DNA of 24,436 nt from a virus. Shown here in pieces: positions 8,459-16,027 of this stretch; the stretch's first letter is position 1, and every line of letters begins with the position of its first letter. Location of the stretch: positions 1 through 24,436 of the IMG/VR virus record IMGVR_UViG_3300032116_014831. One strand, given 5' to 3'. A program made the translations under genes and the position numbers. Under the pieces are notes generated by a model. It was not told where the DNA came from and did no database searches. It saw nothing but the letters and a program-made list of their open reading frames with translations.

Positions 8459-9243
8459 GTCGTAAAATTAAATTTGTAATACCAACCGTATTTGCACGGA
8501 AAGAGACTGAAATTCAATGTGTTGAAACAATTTGTCATCAGGCTTTAAAACATAATCCAGAAAACGAAGTTCATATGGTATGTAACTTCGAAAGTCTTGA
8601 ATTTGATCAGTGGAAACCAGAACATCCACAAATTCAAAAACATGTATCACATTTGATGCATAGTATATCAAAAGCTCTAAACGTAGTTGCTAAACAAGAA
8701 AATACAACTGACTTTGATTATTTTTGTTTCGTGCAGTCCGACGTATTCTTTGAAGATGAAACGTGGATCGAAAAGTGTATTGAAGTATATGAGACACATG
8801 GCAATGTAGGTGTAATTGGAACAAGACCACATAGTGCATTTGAAAGATATCATAAACAAATAACAAACATCAAAGTAAATGGTGTAAATGAAATGTATGA
8901 AGTTTTGTGGTCTGATGGAATTATGTTCTTTAGTACTAAGTTATTCGATGAAATTGGTTATTTTGATGAACGTTTTTTTGGAGATTGTGAAAGCAATGAT
9001 TTTTGTTATTCTGCCTTTGAAAAGGGTTATAAAAATATCTATATACCAGGCAGATACTTAAAATTTAAACATGAAATGGTAGATTTTCGTAGAAAATCTC
9101 CAAAAACAGAATTATTGTTAAACAACGTAGAAAAATCACGCAAGTTATTTTTCCACAAATGGGAACATATTTTTAGAACATATTTTCAACATATTTATGA
9201 AAAACAGGCAGAATTGTATAATAATGATAGCAATAGAGGATAA
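8455..9243 (+). CDS. Glycosyltransferase family 2 (GT-A fold)
   Basis: A 262-aa GT2 enzyme: the first strand KIKFVIPT, the helix SISKALNVVAK (70-80), and the metal-binding QSDVFFED with Asp96 at the DxD position. The downstream acceptor part is classical: ILWSDG-type turn, then IGYFDERFFGDCESNDFCY, matching the GT2 GG-x-D-E-x-F-x-x-x-E-D-x-D block, followed by a basic GRYLKFKHEM with the late His. This is one of the clearest GT2 enzymes in the cluster. Its 3' end overlaps the start of the next gene. Confidence 0.87.
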   Translation: MSRKIKFVIPTVFARKETEIQCVETICHQALKHNPENEVHMVCNFESLEFDQWKPEHPQIQKHVSHLMHSISKALNVVAKQENTTDFDYFCFVQSDVFFEDETWIEKCIEVYETHGNVGVIGTRPHSAFERYHKQITNIKVNGVNEMYEVLWSDGIMFFSTKLFDEIGYFDERFFGDCESNDFCYSAFEKGYKNIYIPGRYLKFKHEMVDFRRKSPKTELLLNNVEKSRKLFFHKWEHIFRTYFQHIYEKQAELYNNDSNRG

Positions 9244-9958
9244 TAACTCTAAGTATCAACACAAATCGTATTACGATTTAACCAAACAAGCCTGGCAGAA
9301 ATATTGTGATAAAAACAATATCGACTTTGTTTTAATAACCGAAAAACTGCCTGGTATAAAACATGCCAAATGGAATAAACATTATGTATTTGATTATCTA
9401 GGAGACAAATACGAAAAGATTGGTATGGTTGATTTTGATACTATGCCACATTGGAATTGTCCAAATCCATTCGATTTATATACAGACGAATTTTGTGGAG
9501 TTGTAGATAACTCTTCTTTGTATTGGTTAGATAATAGTTTAACTGCTTATAAATCCTCATTTAATGAACTAAATGTTGATATTAATATAAGTGAATACAT
9601 CAACAGTGGAGTATTGTTTTTTACTAAGAAACACAAGTATATATTTGATCAAGTCAAGGACTTTTATCTACGTAATCAAAATGATATTGACAACTGGAAT
9701 GTACCCAATACAGGCAGAGACCAAACAGTATTGAATTTGATTCTAAAAAAGAATAACGTTACAAAAAAATACCTACCTCATTCATGGAATACATTTGCTA
9801 TGATTAAGAAAGGTTATTTCTTTCATAATGATAAACTAAACGATCCTACTCCATTCTTTGTAAAGTATGGTAACATTTGGCATTTTACTGGATTTTCAAT
9901 CGAACAACGTACACAATTGATTCAAGATATATGGAATCAAACTAAACAGTTATACTAA
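9224..9958 (+). CDS. Glycosyltransferase, GT-A fold (GT8-like), first of a tandem pair
   Basis: A 244-aa GT8-like protein. DFDT at 70-73 is the metal-binding DxD and is followed at once by MPHWNCPNPFDLY. Further on come YINSGVLFF (the GT8 Asn-x-Gly block), GRDQTVLN and WHFTGFS, the last matching the GT8 H-x-x-G metal/phosphate ligand motif. I chose the ATG at 9224 (MIAIEDNNSKY), which overlaps the upstream gene by 20 bases. An in-frame ATG at 9197 would add nine residues and overlap by 47 bases. Neither has a Shine-Dalgarno. The next gene is a clear paralogue. Confidence 0.8.
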   Translation: MIAIEDNNSKYQHKSYYDLTKQAWQKYCDKNNIDFVLITEKLPGIKHAKWNKHYVFDYLGDKYEKIGMVDFDTMPHWNCPNPFDLYTDEFCGVVDNSSLYWLDNSLTAYKSSFNELNVDINISEYINSGVLFFTKKHKYIFDQVKDFYLRNQNDIDNWNVPNTGRDQTVLNLILKKNNVTKKYLPHSWNTFAMIKKGYFFHNDKLNDPTPFFVKYGNIWHFTGFSIEQRTQLIQDIWNQTKQLY

Positions 9959-10734
9959 TGAAAAAGAATATTATTTTTATTCCAGCGGTAATTTCTAATA
10001 AAGGTGAGAAAAAGTTGCGTAGTACTCCTCTCATCAATAAAATCTTTGAATATAGCATAAACAGTTGGAAACACTTTGCAAAGAAAAATAACTGTGAAGT
10101 TGTTGTATTGGATCAACCCATCATGGATTCCAACATAACAAGTATGGCATGGCAACGTTATTATGCACTGGATATACTTGAAAACAGTGGAATCAACTAC
10201 GATCAAGTATTAATCGTTGATGCCGATACTATTGTACATCCAAACTGTCCAAACTTTTTTGAAATGACGAATCATAAATATACAGGTGTACACGACGGTG
10301 TTGTATATGAATGGGTCATGAGAAGCGTAGAGTGTTATAGTAAGTTTGTATTTAATGACTATAAGTTAAACATTTGGACATATCTCAATGGAGGATTTCA
10401 AATTTTCAATGAAAGCCACAAAGAACACATAAACAAGTTCAAACAGTTTTATATTGATAACCGAGAAAATTTGTATGGTGTAGAATCAAAAATTAAATTG
10501 GGTACAGATCAAACTCCAATGAATTTCTTTTTACAGACAAATAACGTAGAAACAACTGTGTTGCCATATGAATATAATATGACTGGATTGAATCTATCAG
10601 AAGGTTTGACAGAAGATCTTGTTTATACTAAATTGGGATGGGTTTATCATTTCAATGGCATACCAGATACTTCATATGGCAATAAAGTAGAATACTACAT
10701 GGCAAAGACATATAATAAACTATATGAAAAATAA
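9958..10734 (+). CDS. Glycosyltransferase, GT-A fold (GT8-like), second of a tandem pair
   Basis: A 258-aa paralogue of the upstream gene. It shares the order DADT (88-91), HPNCPNFF, YLNGGFQIF, TDQTPMNFF, LPYEYN and WVYHFNG, all GT8-type landmarks (DxD, Asn-Gly-Gly, Asp-Gln, His-x-x-Gly). It would transfer a hexose or hexosamine from a nucleotide sugar with retention of configuration, as is known for GT8. Its ATG shares one base with the upstream stop (TAATG), and its end overlaps the next start by eleven bases. The two copies are well diverged, so the duplication is old or the genes were acquired separately. Confidence 0.82.
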   Translation: MKKNIIFIPAVISNKGEKKLRSTPLINKIFEYSINSWKHFAKKNNCEVVVLDQPIMDSNITSMAWQRYYALDILENSGINYDQVLIVDADTIVHPNCPNFFEMTNHKYTGVHDGVVYEWVMRSVECYSKFVFNDYKLNIWTYLNGGFQIFNESHKEHINKFKQFYIDNRENLYGVESKIKLGTDQTPMNFFLQTNNVETTVLPYEYNMTGLNLSEGLTEDLVYTKLGWVYHFNGIPDTSYGNKVEYYMAKTYNKLYEK

Positions 10735-11650
10735 AAAAATATTCATAACAGGAGGAGCTGGTTTTTTAGGAAAACACATTGTTAAAAGATATTATGATAA
10801 TAATGAAGTTACTATATTCAGTAGAGATGAATCAAAACATTATTATTTAAAAAAACAATTTCCAAATATTAAGTGTGTTATAGGAGATATTCGTAATTAT
10901 GACTTGTTAAAGAGAGTTAGTAAAAATCACGACATAGGAATATTTGCAGCAAGTTTAAAGCAAATTGAAGCAGTTGATCAAAATGTTGAAGAATCAGTTG
11001 ATATAATCATACGTGGATCTATTAATAGTAGACGTATATCAGAAGAGAATAATTTTGAATCGGCATGTTTCATTTCATCCGACAAAAGTAGATCTGCCAC
11101 TACTTTATATGGCTCAATGAAATTTGTTGCGGGTGAAAGTTTTATTGTTAACTCAGACAAAAGTTCGATTAAACTAAGTACTGCCATATACGGAAATGTA
11201 TTAAACTCGACAGGTAGTATTATTCCGTTAATGTGGAATGCTATAAAAAACAATTATAGTTTGAAGTTGTATTCAACTGAAATGACCAGATTTATGATCA
11301 CCGTAGATCAGGCAGTCGATCTTATTGAAGAATGTCTTATGGTAAATGGATACAATGTAATACCCAACGTTAAAAGCTTTAAAATAGTAGATCTGTTTGA
11401 AATTTATAAAGAACTATTTGGGTTGCAATACACCACAGACGTACCAAGAATTTCAGAAAAAATACACGAAATAATGATATCTAGTGAAGAACAATCAAGA
11501 GTAAAACAAGTCAACAATTATTATTACATGCATTATAAAAACACATTCAACGATGTAAGTTTTCAAAACAATCAATATTCTAGTAAAGATGTATGTGTAA
11601 CAAAAGAAGAACTAAATAACATTTTAAAATCATTTAACTATTTTAAATAA
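10724..11650 (+). CDS. Nucleotide-sugar 4,6-dehydratase/epimerase, extended SDR (PseB/CapE-like)
   Basis: A 308-aa NAD(P)-binding SDR. TGGAGFLG (9-16) is the dinucleotide glycine motif, and Asp55 in GDIRN is the adenine-contacting residue. SSDK (118-121) with YGSMK (Tyr129, Lys133) matches the modified active site of the UDP-GlcNAc inverting 4,6-dehydratase group (PseB, FlaA1, CapE/WbjB). TRFMITVDQAV and the C-terminal IHEIMISSEE block are also typical of that group. The likely role is to convert UDP-GlcNAc into a 4-keto-6-deoxy sugar for an amino-deoxyhexose. Starting ATG lies in the tail of the GT8-like gene (tatgaaaaataa arrangement). Confidence 0.82.
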   Translation: MKNKKIFITGGAGFLGKHIVKRYYDNNEVTIFSRDESKHYYLKKQFPNIKCVIGDIRNYDLLKRVSKNHDIGIFAASLKQIEAVDQNVEESVDIIIRGSINSRRISEENNFESACFISSDKSRSATTLYGSMKFVAGESFIVNSDKSSIKLSTAIYGNVLNSTGSIIPLMWNAIKNNYSLKLYSTEMTRFMITVDQAVDLIEECLMVNGYNVIPNVKSFKIVDLFEIYKELFGLQYTTDVPRISEKIHEIMISSEEQSRVKQVNNYYYMHYKNTFNDVSFQNNQYSSKDVCVTKEELNNILKSFNYFK

Positions 11651-11651
11651 A

Positions 11652-12206
11652 ATGAAACCTATCCATTTAAGAAACGTACCTCCGCCTTCAGAAACTTTTG
11701 ATCACGTTGCATTTTTGAATTTTATGTGTTCTTGGATAAAACCAGAATGTTACCTTGAATTGGGAGTAAGAGATGGAAGAAATTTTTTTTCCGTAGCTAA
11801 ACATTGTCAAAAGGCGATAGGGGTAGATATAGTTTCATGTTCAAAATCTTTGTTAAATAACATGGAATTTCATATTTGTAATACAGACGAATATTTTAAA
11901 AATTTAAATGATGATATTAAATTTGATGTAGTTTTTATAGATGCAGATCATTCACATGAACAATCATTAAAAGATTTTTTAAATGTTAAAGATAAAGTTA
12001 TAGATGATGGATTTATATTTTTTCACGATACATATCCATACGATCCATATCTTTTTGATATGACATCATGTGGAGATGTATATAAAACAGCATTATATAT
12101 TAAAAAACACTTTAATGAAGATTTTGAAATTGTAACTTTACCTATAAATCCAGGTTTAACAATCGTTAAAAAAATAAAAAATTATAAACAGTTAATATAT
12201 CTATGA
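11652..12206 (+). CDS. Class I SAM-dependent methyltransferase
   Basis: A 184-aa methyltransferase with motif I ELGVRDG (36-42), an acidic strand-2 residue (GVDI, Asp59) and the strand-4 block FIDADHSHE (95-103), followed by GFIFFHD. This layout is typical of the Methyltransf_24-type small O-methyltransferases, for which IDADH binds the metal or substrate. In this operon it most likely methylates a sugar of the glycan or of a nucleotide sugar. The gene is visibly more AT-rich (many homopolymer A and T runs) than, for example, 13031-14233, suggesting a different history. The stop overlaps the ATG of the decayed reading frame that follows. Confidence 0.82.
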   Translation: MKPIHLRNVPPPSETFDHVAFLNFMCSWIKPECYLELGVRDGRNFFSVAKHCQKAIGVDIVSCSKSLLNNMEFHICNTDEYFKNLNDDIKFDVVFIDADHSHEQSLKDFLNVKDKVIDDGFIFFHDTYPYDPYLFDMTSCGDVYKTALYIKKHFNEDFEIVTLPINPGLTIVKKIKNYKQLIYL

Positions 12207-12265
12207 TGAAAAATAAAAAGATATTCATTATAGGCGACACGTGACATTTGGGAAAAAATCTATGA
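12203..12265 (+). pseudogene. Vestigial start of an epimerase-like gene with internal TGA
   Basis: An ATG overlapping the previous stop (ATGA) opens MMKNKKIFIIGDT, then TGA at 12242-12244. The same frame continues HLGKNL to a second TGA at 12263-12265, which itself overlaps the ATG of the next gene. The peptide aligns without gaps with the start of the SDR gene at 10724 (MKNKKIFITGGAGFLGKHI), with the stop in place of a Gly of the glycine loop. The first 15 bases from ATGAAAAATAAA onward are nearly identical between the two sites. I read this as the leftover 5' end of a deleted or collapsed duplicate. A short leader peptide is the alternative. Confidence 0.5.
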
Positions 12266-13041
12266 AAATATTAGTATTGGGACACAATGGAATGTTGGGA
12301 CATATGGTAGTTAAATATCTTAAGTCTCAAAACAACGATACGGTAACCACTGACTTAAAATGGGGAACAGATGAGTTCAAAGATTATATTAGAAACTCTC
12401 ACTGTGAATATCTAATTAACTGTATTGGATGTATTCCTCAAAAGAAACCATCGTGGGATCAATACAAATCTGTCAATATATTGTTGCCATCTTTCCTATC
12501 TAATCATTTCCAAGGAAAAATAATTCATCCCACTACGGATTGTGAATTCGCCGGGAACATTTCAAAATGTTCTTATTATTCATCTAAAGAATTACCTACA
12601 GCTTTAGATGATTACGGATTATCAAAGGCCTATGCATCTATGTTTTTAAAAACAAAAAATAACGTAAAACAAATACGTACATCCATCATAGGCCCAGAAT
12701 TATATAACAAAGTGTCATTAATGGAATGGTTTTTCAAGCAAACTACGAATGTTAATGGATATGTAAATCATTTTTGGAACGGAATAACAACTTTAGAATG
12801 GACAAAACAAGCTCATAAAATTATTAATAATTGGAATGAGTATGATCAAGTAACTCAATTAGGTACGGATAAAATAAACAAATATGAATTGTTGTGTTTG
12901 ATAAATAAAATATTTGAATCTAATAAGAATATAATATCTATTAATGTGGATACGGTAAATAAATGTCTGAAGACCGATTATACTATACAATCCCTAGAAA
13001 ATCAACTCATTGAACTTAAAAAGTTTTATTATGAAAATTAG
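12262..13041 (+). CDS. RmlD-like sugar-nucleotide reductase (SDR)
   Basis: A 259-aa SDR of the dTDP-4-dehydrorhamnose reductase type. It opens MKILVLGHNGMLG with the glycine motif at 7-13. LINCIG (51-56) is the RmlD-like cofactor strand, TTD at 91-93 gives the Ser/Thr-Asp pair, and YGLSK (Tyr118, Lys122) is the catalytic Y-x-x-x-K. It would reduce a 4-keto sugar nucleotide, plausibly the product of the PseB/CapE-like enzyme two genes upstream. I start at ATG 12262 rather than GTG 12241 because the Rossmann strand begins there and it makes an ATGA overlap with the vestigial frame. The last eleven bases overlap the next gene. Confidence 0.8.
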   Translation: MKILVLGHNGMLGHMVVKYLKSQNNDTVTTDLKWGTDEFKDYIRNSHCEYLINCIGCIPQKKPSWDQYKSVNILLPSFLSNHFQGKIIHPTTDCEFAGNISKCSYYSSKELPTALDDYGLSKAYASMFLKTKNNVKQIRTSIIGPELYNKVSLMEWFFKQTTNVNGYVNHFWNGITTLEWTKQAHKIINNWNEYDQVTQLGTDKINKYELLCLINKIFESNKNIISINVDTVNKCLKTDYTIQSLENQLIELKKFYYEN

Positions 13042-14233
13042 TTTTATTCAACCAAGCAGAAACAACTTAAAATATCTTAAATGGAGTTACGAAGCTATTC
13101 GTAAAAATTTAAGTCATAAAGAACATGAAATCTGTGTTGCAGACGACTTTAGTAATGACGGTACATTGGAGTGGTGTAAAGAAACATCCGAAAAAGATCC
13201 CCACTTCAAATTCATCCGTAACGAAGGTCCAACCAGATTGGGTCACACAATTCTATATGATCGTCTCGTAAACGAAGTAGCTACTAACGATGTGGTAATG
13301 ATCTATCACGCCGACATGTATGCTTGTCCTAACTTCGATAAATACGTAGAAAAGTATATTCAACCAGGCACAATCGTCAGTCTTACCCGTATCGAACCAC
13401 CTCTACATCCACCAGGACCAGAAAAGATCGTACAAGCCTTCGGTACCGAGCCAGAAGAGTTTAATGAAGCTGGTTTTTTGAAATGGTTCAATGATACACG
13501 TTTAACAAGAAAAGATAAAACCACAGAAGGAATCTTTGCGCCATGGGCCCTTTATAAGAGTGATTTTCAATCCATTGGGGGTCATGATGACCTATACGCA
13601 CCTCAAAGCAAAGAAGATAGTGATATCTTTAATCGATTCTTATTGAATGGATATAAATTTGTACAAACGTGGGAAGGATGTGTATATCACATGACTTGTA
13701 GAGGCAGTAGATACAATCCTACATTAACTACCGTTGGAAAAGAAAGTGACGAATGGCTGCAGCAAAATAACCGTAGTGCCAGAAACTTCATTCGTAAATG
13801 GGGTCACTTTGTTAAACATAATGATACTATGAAACCAATCGTACCTAAACGTTATGATGTTGGATTTGTTGTACGTAATTGTGATGAATACAAACTAGCT
13901 CTATTGGAACCTTGGTGTGATACTATTTACACAGACGTTCCATATGACAGATATATTCAAGCTGAACAAAAGAATACAAAATTTGCTCTCAAAAAGAAAT
14001 TAAAGAGATACGAAGATCAAAAGTTAAACGATATTATCGTTGAATTTGATGGTACAAAACTAACAAATCAGAGTTTTGAATTCTTTAACATGTTACAGTT
14101 AATGCTAGATGATAGTGGAGTTGTTGGAGAATTGGAATTTGATATCTTCAAATTAAAAATAAATAAACTATCTGACCATAACAATAACCTAATTAATATA
14201 AAAGACAATTGGTATCAAAATAAATTGGCATGA
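13031..14233 (+). CDS. Glycosyltransferase family 2 with extra C-terminal domain
   Basis: A 400-aa protein. Residues 1-265 are a clear GT2 domain: ISFIQPSRNN, VADDFSNDGT (36-45) for the nucleotide, HADM (93-96) in the DxD position, GGHDDLY and the acidic KEDSD (194-198), then a basic CVYHMTCRGSRY. Residues ~273-400 form a second alpha/beta region (DVGFVVRNC, IIVEFDGTKL, EFDIFKLKIN) that I cannot assign; it has no clear SAM or DxD motif. Start is ATG 13031, overlapping the RmlD-like gene by eleven bases; an upstream ATG at 13010 would overlap more and precede the first strand. The first part is noticeably GC-richer than its neighbours. Confidence 0.85.
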   Translation: MKISFIQPSRNNLKYLKWSYEAIRKNLSHKEHEICVADDFSNDGTLEWCKETSEKDPHFKFIRNEGPTRLGHTILYDRLVNEVATNDVVMIYHADMYACPNFDKYVEKYIQPGTIVSLTRIEPPLHPPGPEKIVQAFGTEPEEFNEAGFLKWFNDTRLTRKDKTTEGIFAPWALYKSDFQSIGGHDDLYAPQSKEDSDIFNRFLLNGYKFVQTWEGCVYHMTCRGSRYNPTLTTVGKESDEWLQQNNRSARNFIRKWGHFVKHNDTMKPIVPKRYDVGFVVRNCDEYKLALLEPWCDTIYTDVPYDRYIQAEQKNTKFALKKKLKRYEDQKLNDIIVEFDGTKLTNQSFEFFNMLQLMLDDSGVVGELEFDIFKLKINKLSDHNNNLINIKDNWYQNKLA

Positions 14234-15027
14234 AAAACATTAAAATTGGTGTAATTGGATATGGTTATGTAGGCAAAGCATTTCATAATTTCTTTAAAAG
14301 TCATTATGAAGTATTGATATACGATCCATCGTATATAATGTCATGTACAAAAGAAGAAATCAATAAATGTGATTTAGGCGTAATCTGTGTACCTACACCT
14401 GAAAATGCAGACGGTAGTTGTAATACTAGTATTGTGGAAGAAACAGTTAGTTGGCTAACTACCCCATTGATACTTCTTAAGAGTACGGTAGAAATTGGTA
14501 CAACCGATAGGTTAATTAAAACATACAACAAAGAAATTGTATTTAGTCCAGAATTTGCCGGAGAGTCAAAGTATTGGACTCCCGATGGATTTACAACTGA
14601 TGTTAAACAAACTCCATTCTTTATTTTTGGCGGTAAAAAAGAATTGTGTTATAAATTGATTGAAATTTATACTCCAATTACAGGTCCAAGTAAAACATAT
14701 AGAGTAACCGAACCAATTACTGCTGAAGTTACAAAATATGTTACCAATACTCATCTAGCAATGAAAGTTGCTTATTGTAATGAGATATACGATCTATGTG
14801 AAAAGCTAGGCACCAATTACTATGAAGTAAGAGATTTATGGTTATTGGATCCTCGTACAACTAAATCTCACACAGCTGTATTTACCGGAGAACGTGGATT
14901 TGGTGGAAAATGTTTTCCAAAAGATACAAAAGCTATGGTTAAATTGGGCGAAAAAGTAGGTGTTGATCTATCTATATTAAAGACTGTATTAGAAAGTAAT
15001 GAAGAACAATTGAAGAAAAATATATGA
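14230..15027 (+). CDS. Short UDP-glucose/GDP-mannose dehydrogenase-like protein
   Basis: A nucleotide-sugar 6-dehydrogenase that would oxidise a UDP- or GDP-sugar to the uronic acid in two NAD+ steps. Present are GYGYVG (10-15), VPTP (54-57), STVEIGTT (85-92), FSPEF (105-109), the central-domain E166/K169/N173/K179/N184-E185 pattern and FGGKCFPKD with catalytic Cys228. The protein stops at 265 residues, whereas the family is usually 390-450; the whole C-terminal UDP-binding domain is missing, and the stop is cleanly coupled (ATGA) to the next gene. It is either a natural minimal form with another protein completing the donor site, or an impaired enzyme. Confidence 0.88.
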   Translation: MKNIKIGVIGYGYVGKAFHNFFKSHYEVLIYDPSYIMSCTKEEINKCDLGVICVPTPENADGSCNTSIVEETVSWLTTPLILLKSTVEIGTTDRLIKTYNKEIVFSPEFAGESKYWTPDGFTTDVKQTPFFIFGGKKELCYKLIEIYTPITGPSKTYRVTEPITAEVTKYVTNTHLAMKVAYCNEIYDLCEKLGTNYYEVRDLWLLDPRTTKSHTAVFTGERGFGGKCFPKDTKAMVKLGEKVGVDLSILKTVLESNEEQLKKNI

Positions 15028-15401
15028 ACCTCACCGATTTAAATATACCTCTGATATTTTATGTTGCATTTATAATGGTAATTTGGTTTGAAAGTGATAT
15101 TGTACAAACTATTGCAAATCTAACCAATACAAGAAGTCTATTAAAAATAAACGAATTCCATAAATACAAAATGGAAGTTGATGTGATGTCTAATTATCCA
15201 AACTTTTTGTATAGTGTGTATCCAAGCTACATAACAAAATTAATTTCATGTTCAATTTGTTTGTGTTTTTGGTCTACTTTGGTAGGACTTGGTACTTTGT
15301 TGGTTATAACAAATACACCAATTACACTTGGAATATTAATGTTTCCTGTCAACTATATCACTGGTTTATTACTTTATCTAATAGTGCGTAAATTATTATG
15401 A
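15024..15401 (+). CDS. Small membrane protein with CxxCxCFW motif (DUF1360-like)
   Basis: A 125-aa protein with three predicted membrane segments: about 8-22, 76-96 and 100-121. Between the first two is a ~50-residue polar loop. Cys76, Cys79 and Cys81 with Phe-Trp (CSICLCFW) resemble the CPxCxGFW signature of DUF1360-type small membrane proteins that occur in many phages, whose function is unknown. It ends with basic residues and is the only integral membrane protein in the sugar operon, coupled by ATGA overlaps on both sides. A role in tethering or in membrane delivery of the glycan is only a guess. Confidence 0.7.
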   Translation: MNLTDLNIPLIFYVAFIMVIWFESDIVQTIANLTNTRSLLKINEFHKYKMEVDVMSNYPNFLYSVYPSYITKLISCSICLCFWSTLVGLGTLLVITNTPITLGILMFPVNYITGLLLYLIVRKLL

Positions 15402-16027
15402 CACATATAAATTATTTTGACATGGGATTATGTTATGATGCCGCAGAAATGCATTTATTTGTGGAACATGTGGTACCACAATTTAAAAATGTAACATATT
15501 CGGTTTATGGATTTGAAGCAGATCCAGATTCAGCTAATGTAATTAAGGATAGATATAAGAATAATCCAAATGTTCATATAGAAAATATTGCAATATCAAA
15601 TTCAAAAGGTAATGTAAAATTATATAAATCTGATAATGGTGGATTAGGCAATTCTATTTTTCCCTCAAAAAATAACGTAGATCCTTTTAAATTTTATGAA
15701 GTAGATTCGAATACATTTTCTAATTGGTTGTTAGAAAAAAATATAAATCTAAATAATTGCATAAACATTTTAAAAGTTAATATTGAAGGCGCCGAACTTT
15801 ACTTATGGGAAGATTTCAAACAAAATAATTTAAGAAATAAATTTCATATATTGTGTGGTACTACAGTTCACGATATTAATAAAGTGAGAGAACTATCAAC
15901 TAAGGTACAATACTATCACGAATTAGTAAAAGAATTGAATGCAGAACTAAGTATCTTCACGGGTACCCACACAAAAAAATCAGTAGATTCAATGTCCAAT
16001 TTAATTAAAAATATTTTAAATCCATGA
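15398..16027 (+). CDS. FkbM-family methyltransferase
   Basis: A 209-aa SAM-dependent methyltransferase of the FkbM type. Visible landmarks are DMG (8-10) as a reduced motif I, GFEADPDS (38-45) at strand 2, the FkbM-typical NIAISNSKGNVKLY (63-76) and KVNIEGAE (126-133), equivalent to the family's K-x-D-x-E-G-x-E block with Asn in place of Asp. FkbM enzymes O-methylate sugars and polyketides. It lies third from the end of the + operon and is AT-rich. It is the third methyltransferase in the cluster, and the three do not look like copies of each other. Confidence 0.82.
   Translation: MTHINYFDMGLCYDAAEMHLFVEHVVPQFKNVTYSVYGFEADPDSANVIKDRYKNNPNVHIENIAISNSKGNVKLYKSDNGGLGNSIFPSKNNVDPFKFYEVDSNTFSNWLLEKNINLNNCINILKVNIEGAELYLWEDFKQNNLRNKFHILCGTTVHDINKVRELSTKVQYYHELVKELNAELSIFTGTHTKKSVDSMSNLIKNILNP

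Noticed and set aside
12242-12244. TGA recoded as an amino acid, making the vestigial frame a real gene
   Set aside because: TGA is the genuine stop of many genes here with precisely coupled next starts, and even with read-through the frame would be only 21 residues.
12241-12261. GTG start adding seven residues to the RmlD-like protein
   Set aside because: The Rossmann strand begins at ATG 12262, and that ATG makes the same ATGA overlap as its neighbours; the added residues match nothing in the family.
13010-13030. Upstream ATG for the GT2 gene at 13031
   Set aside because: It would overlap the RmlD-like gene by 32 bases and put seven residues before the first beta strand. The 13031 start copies the 11-base overlap seen at 10724.
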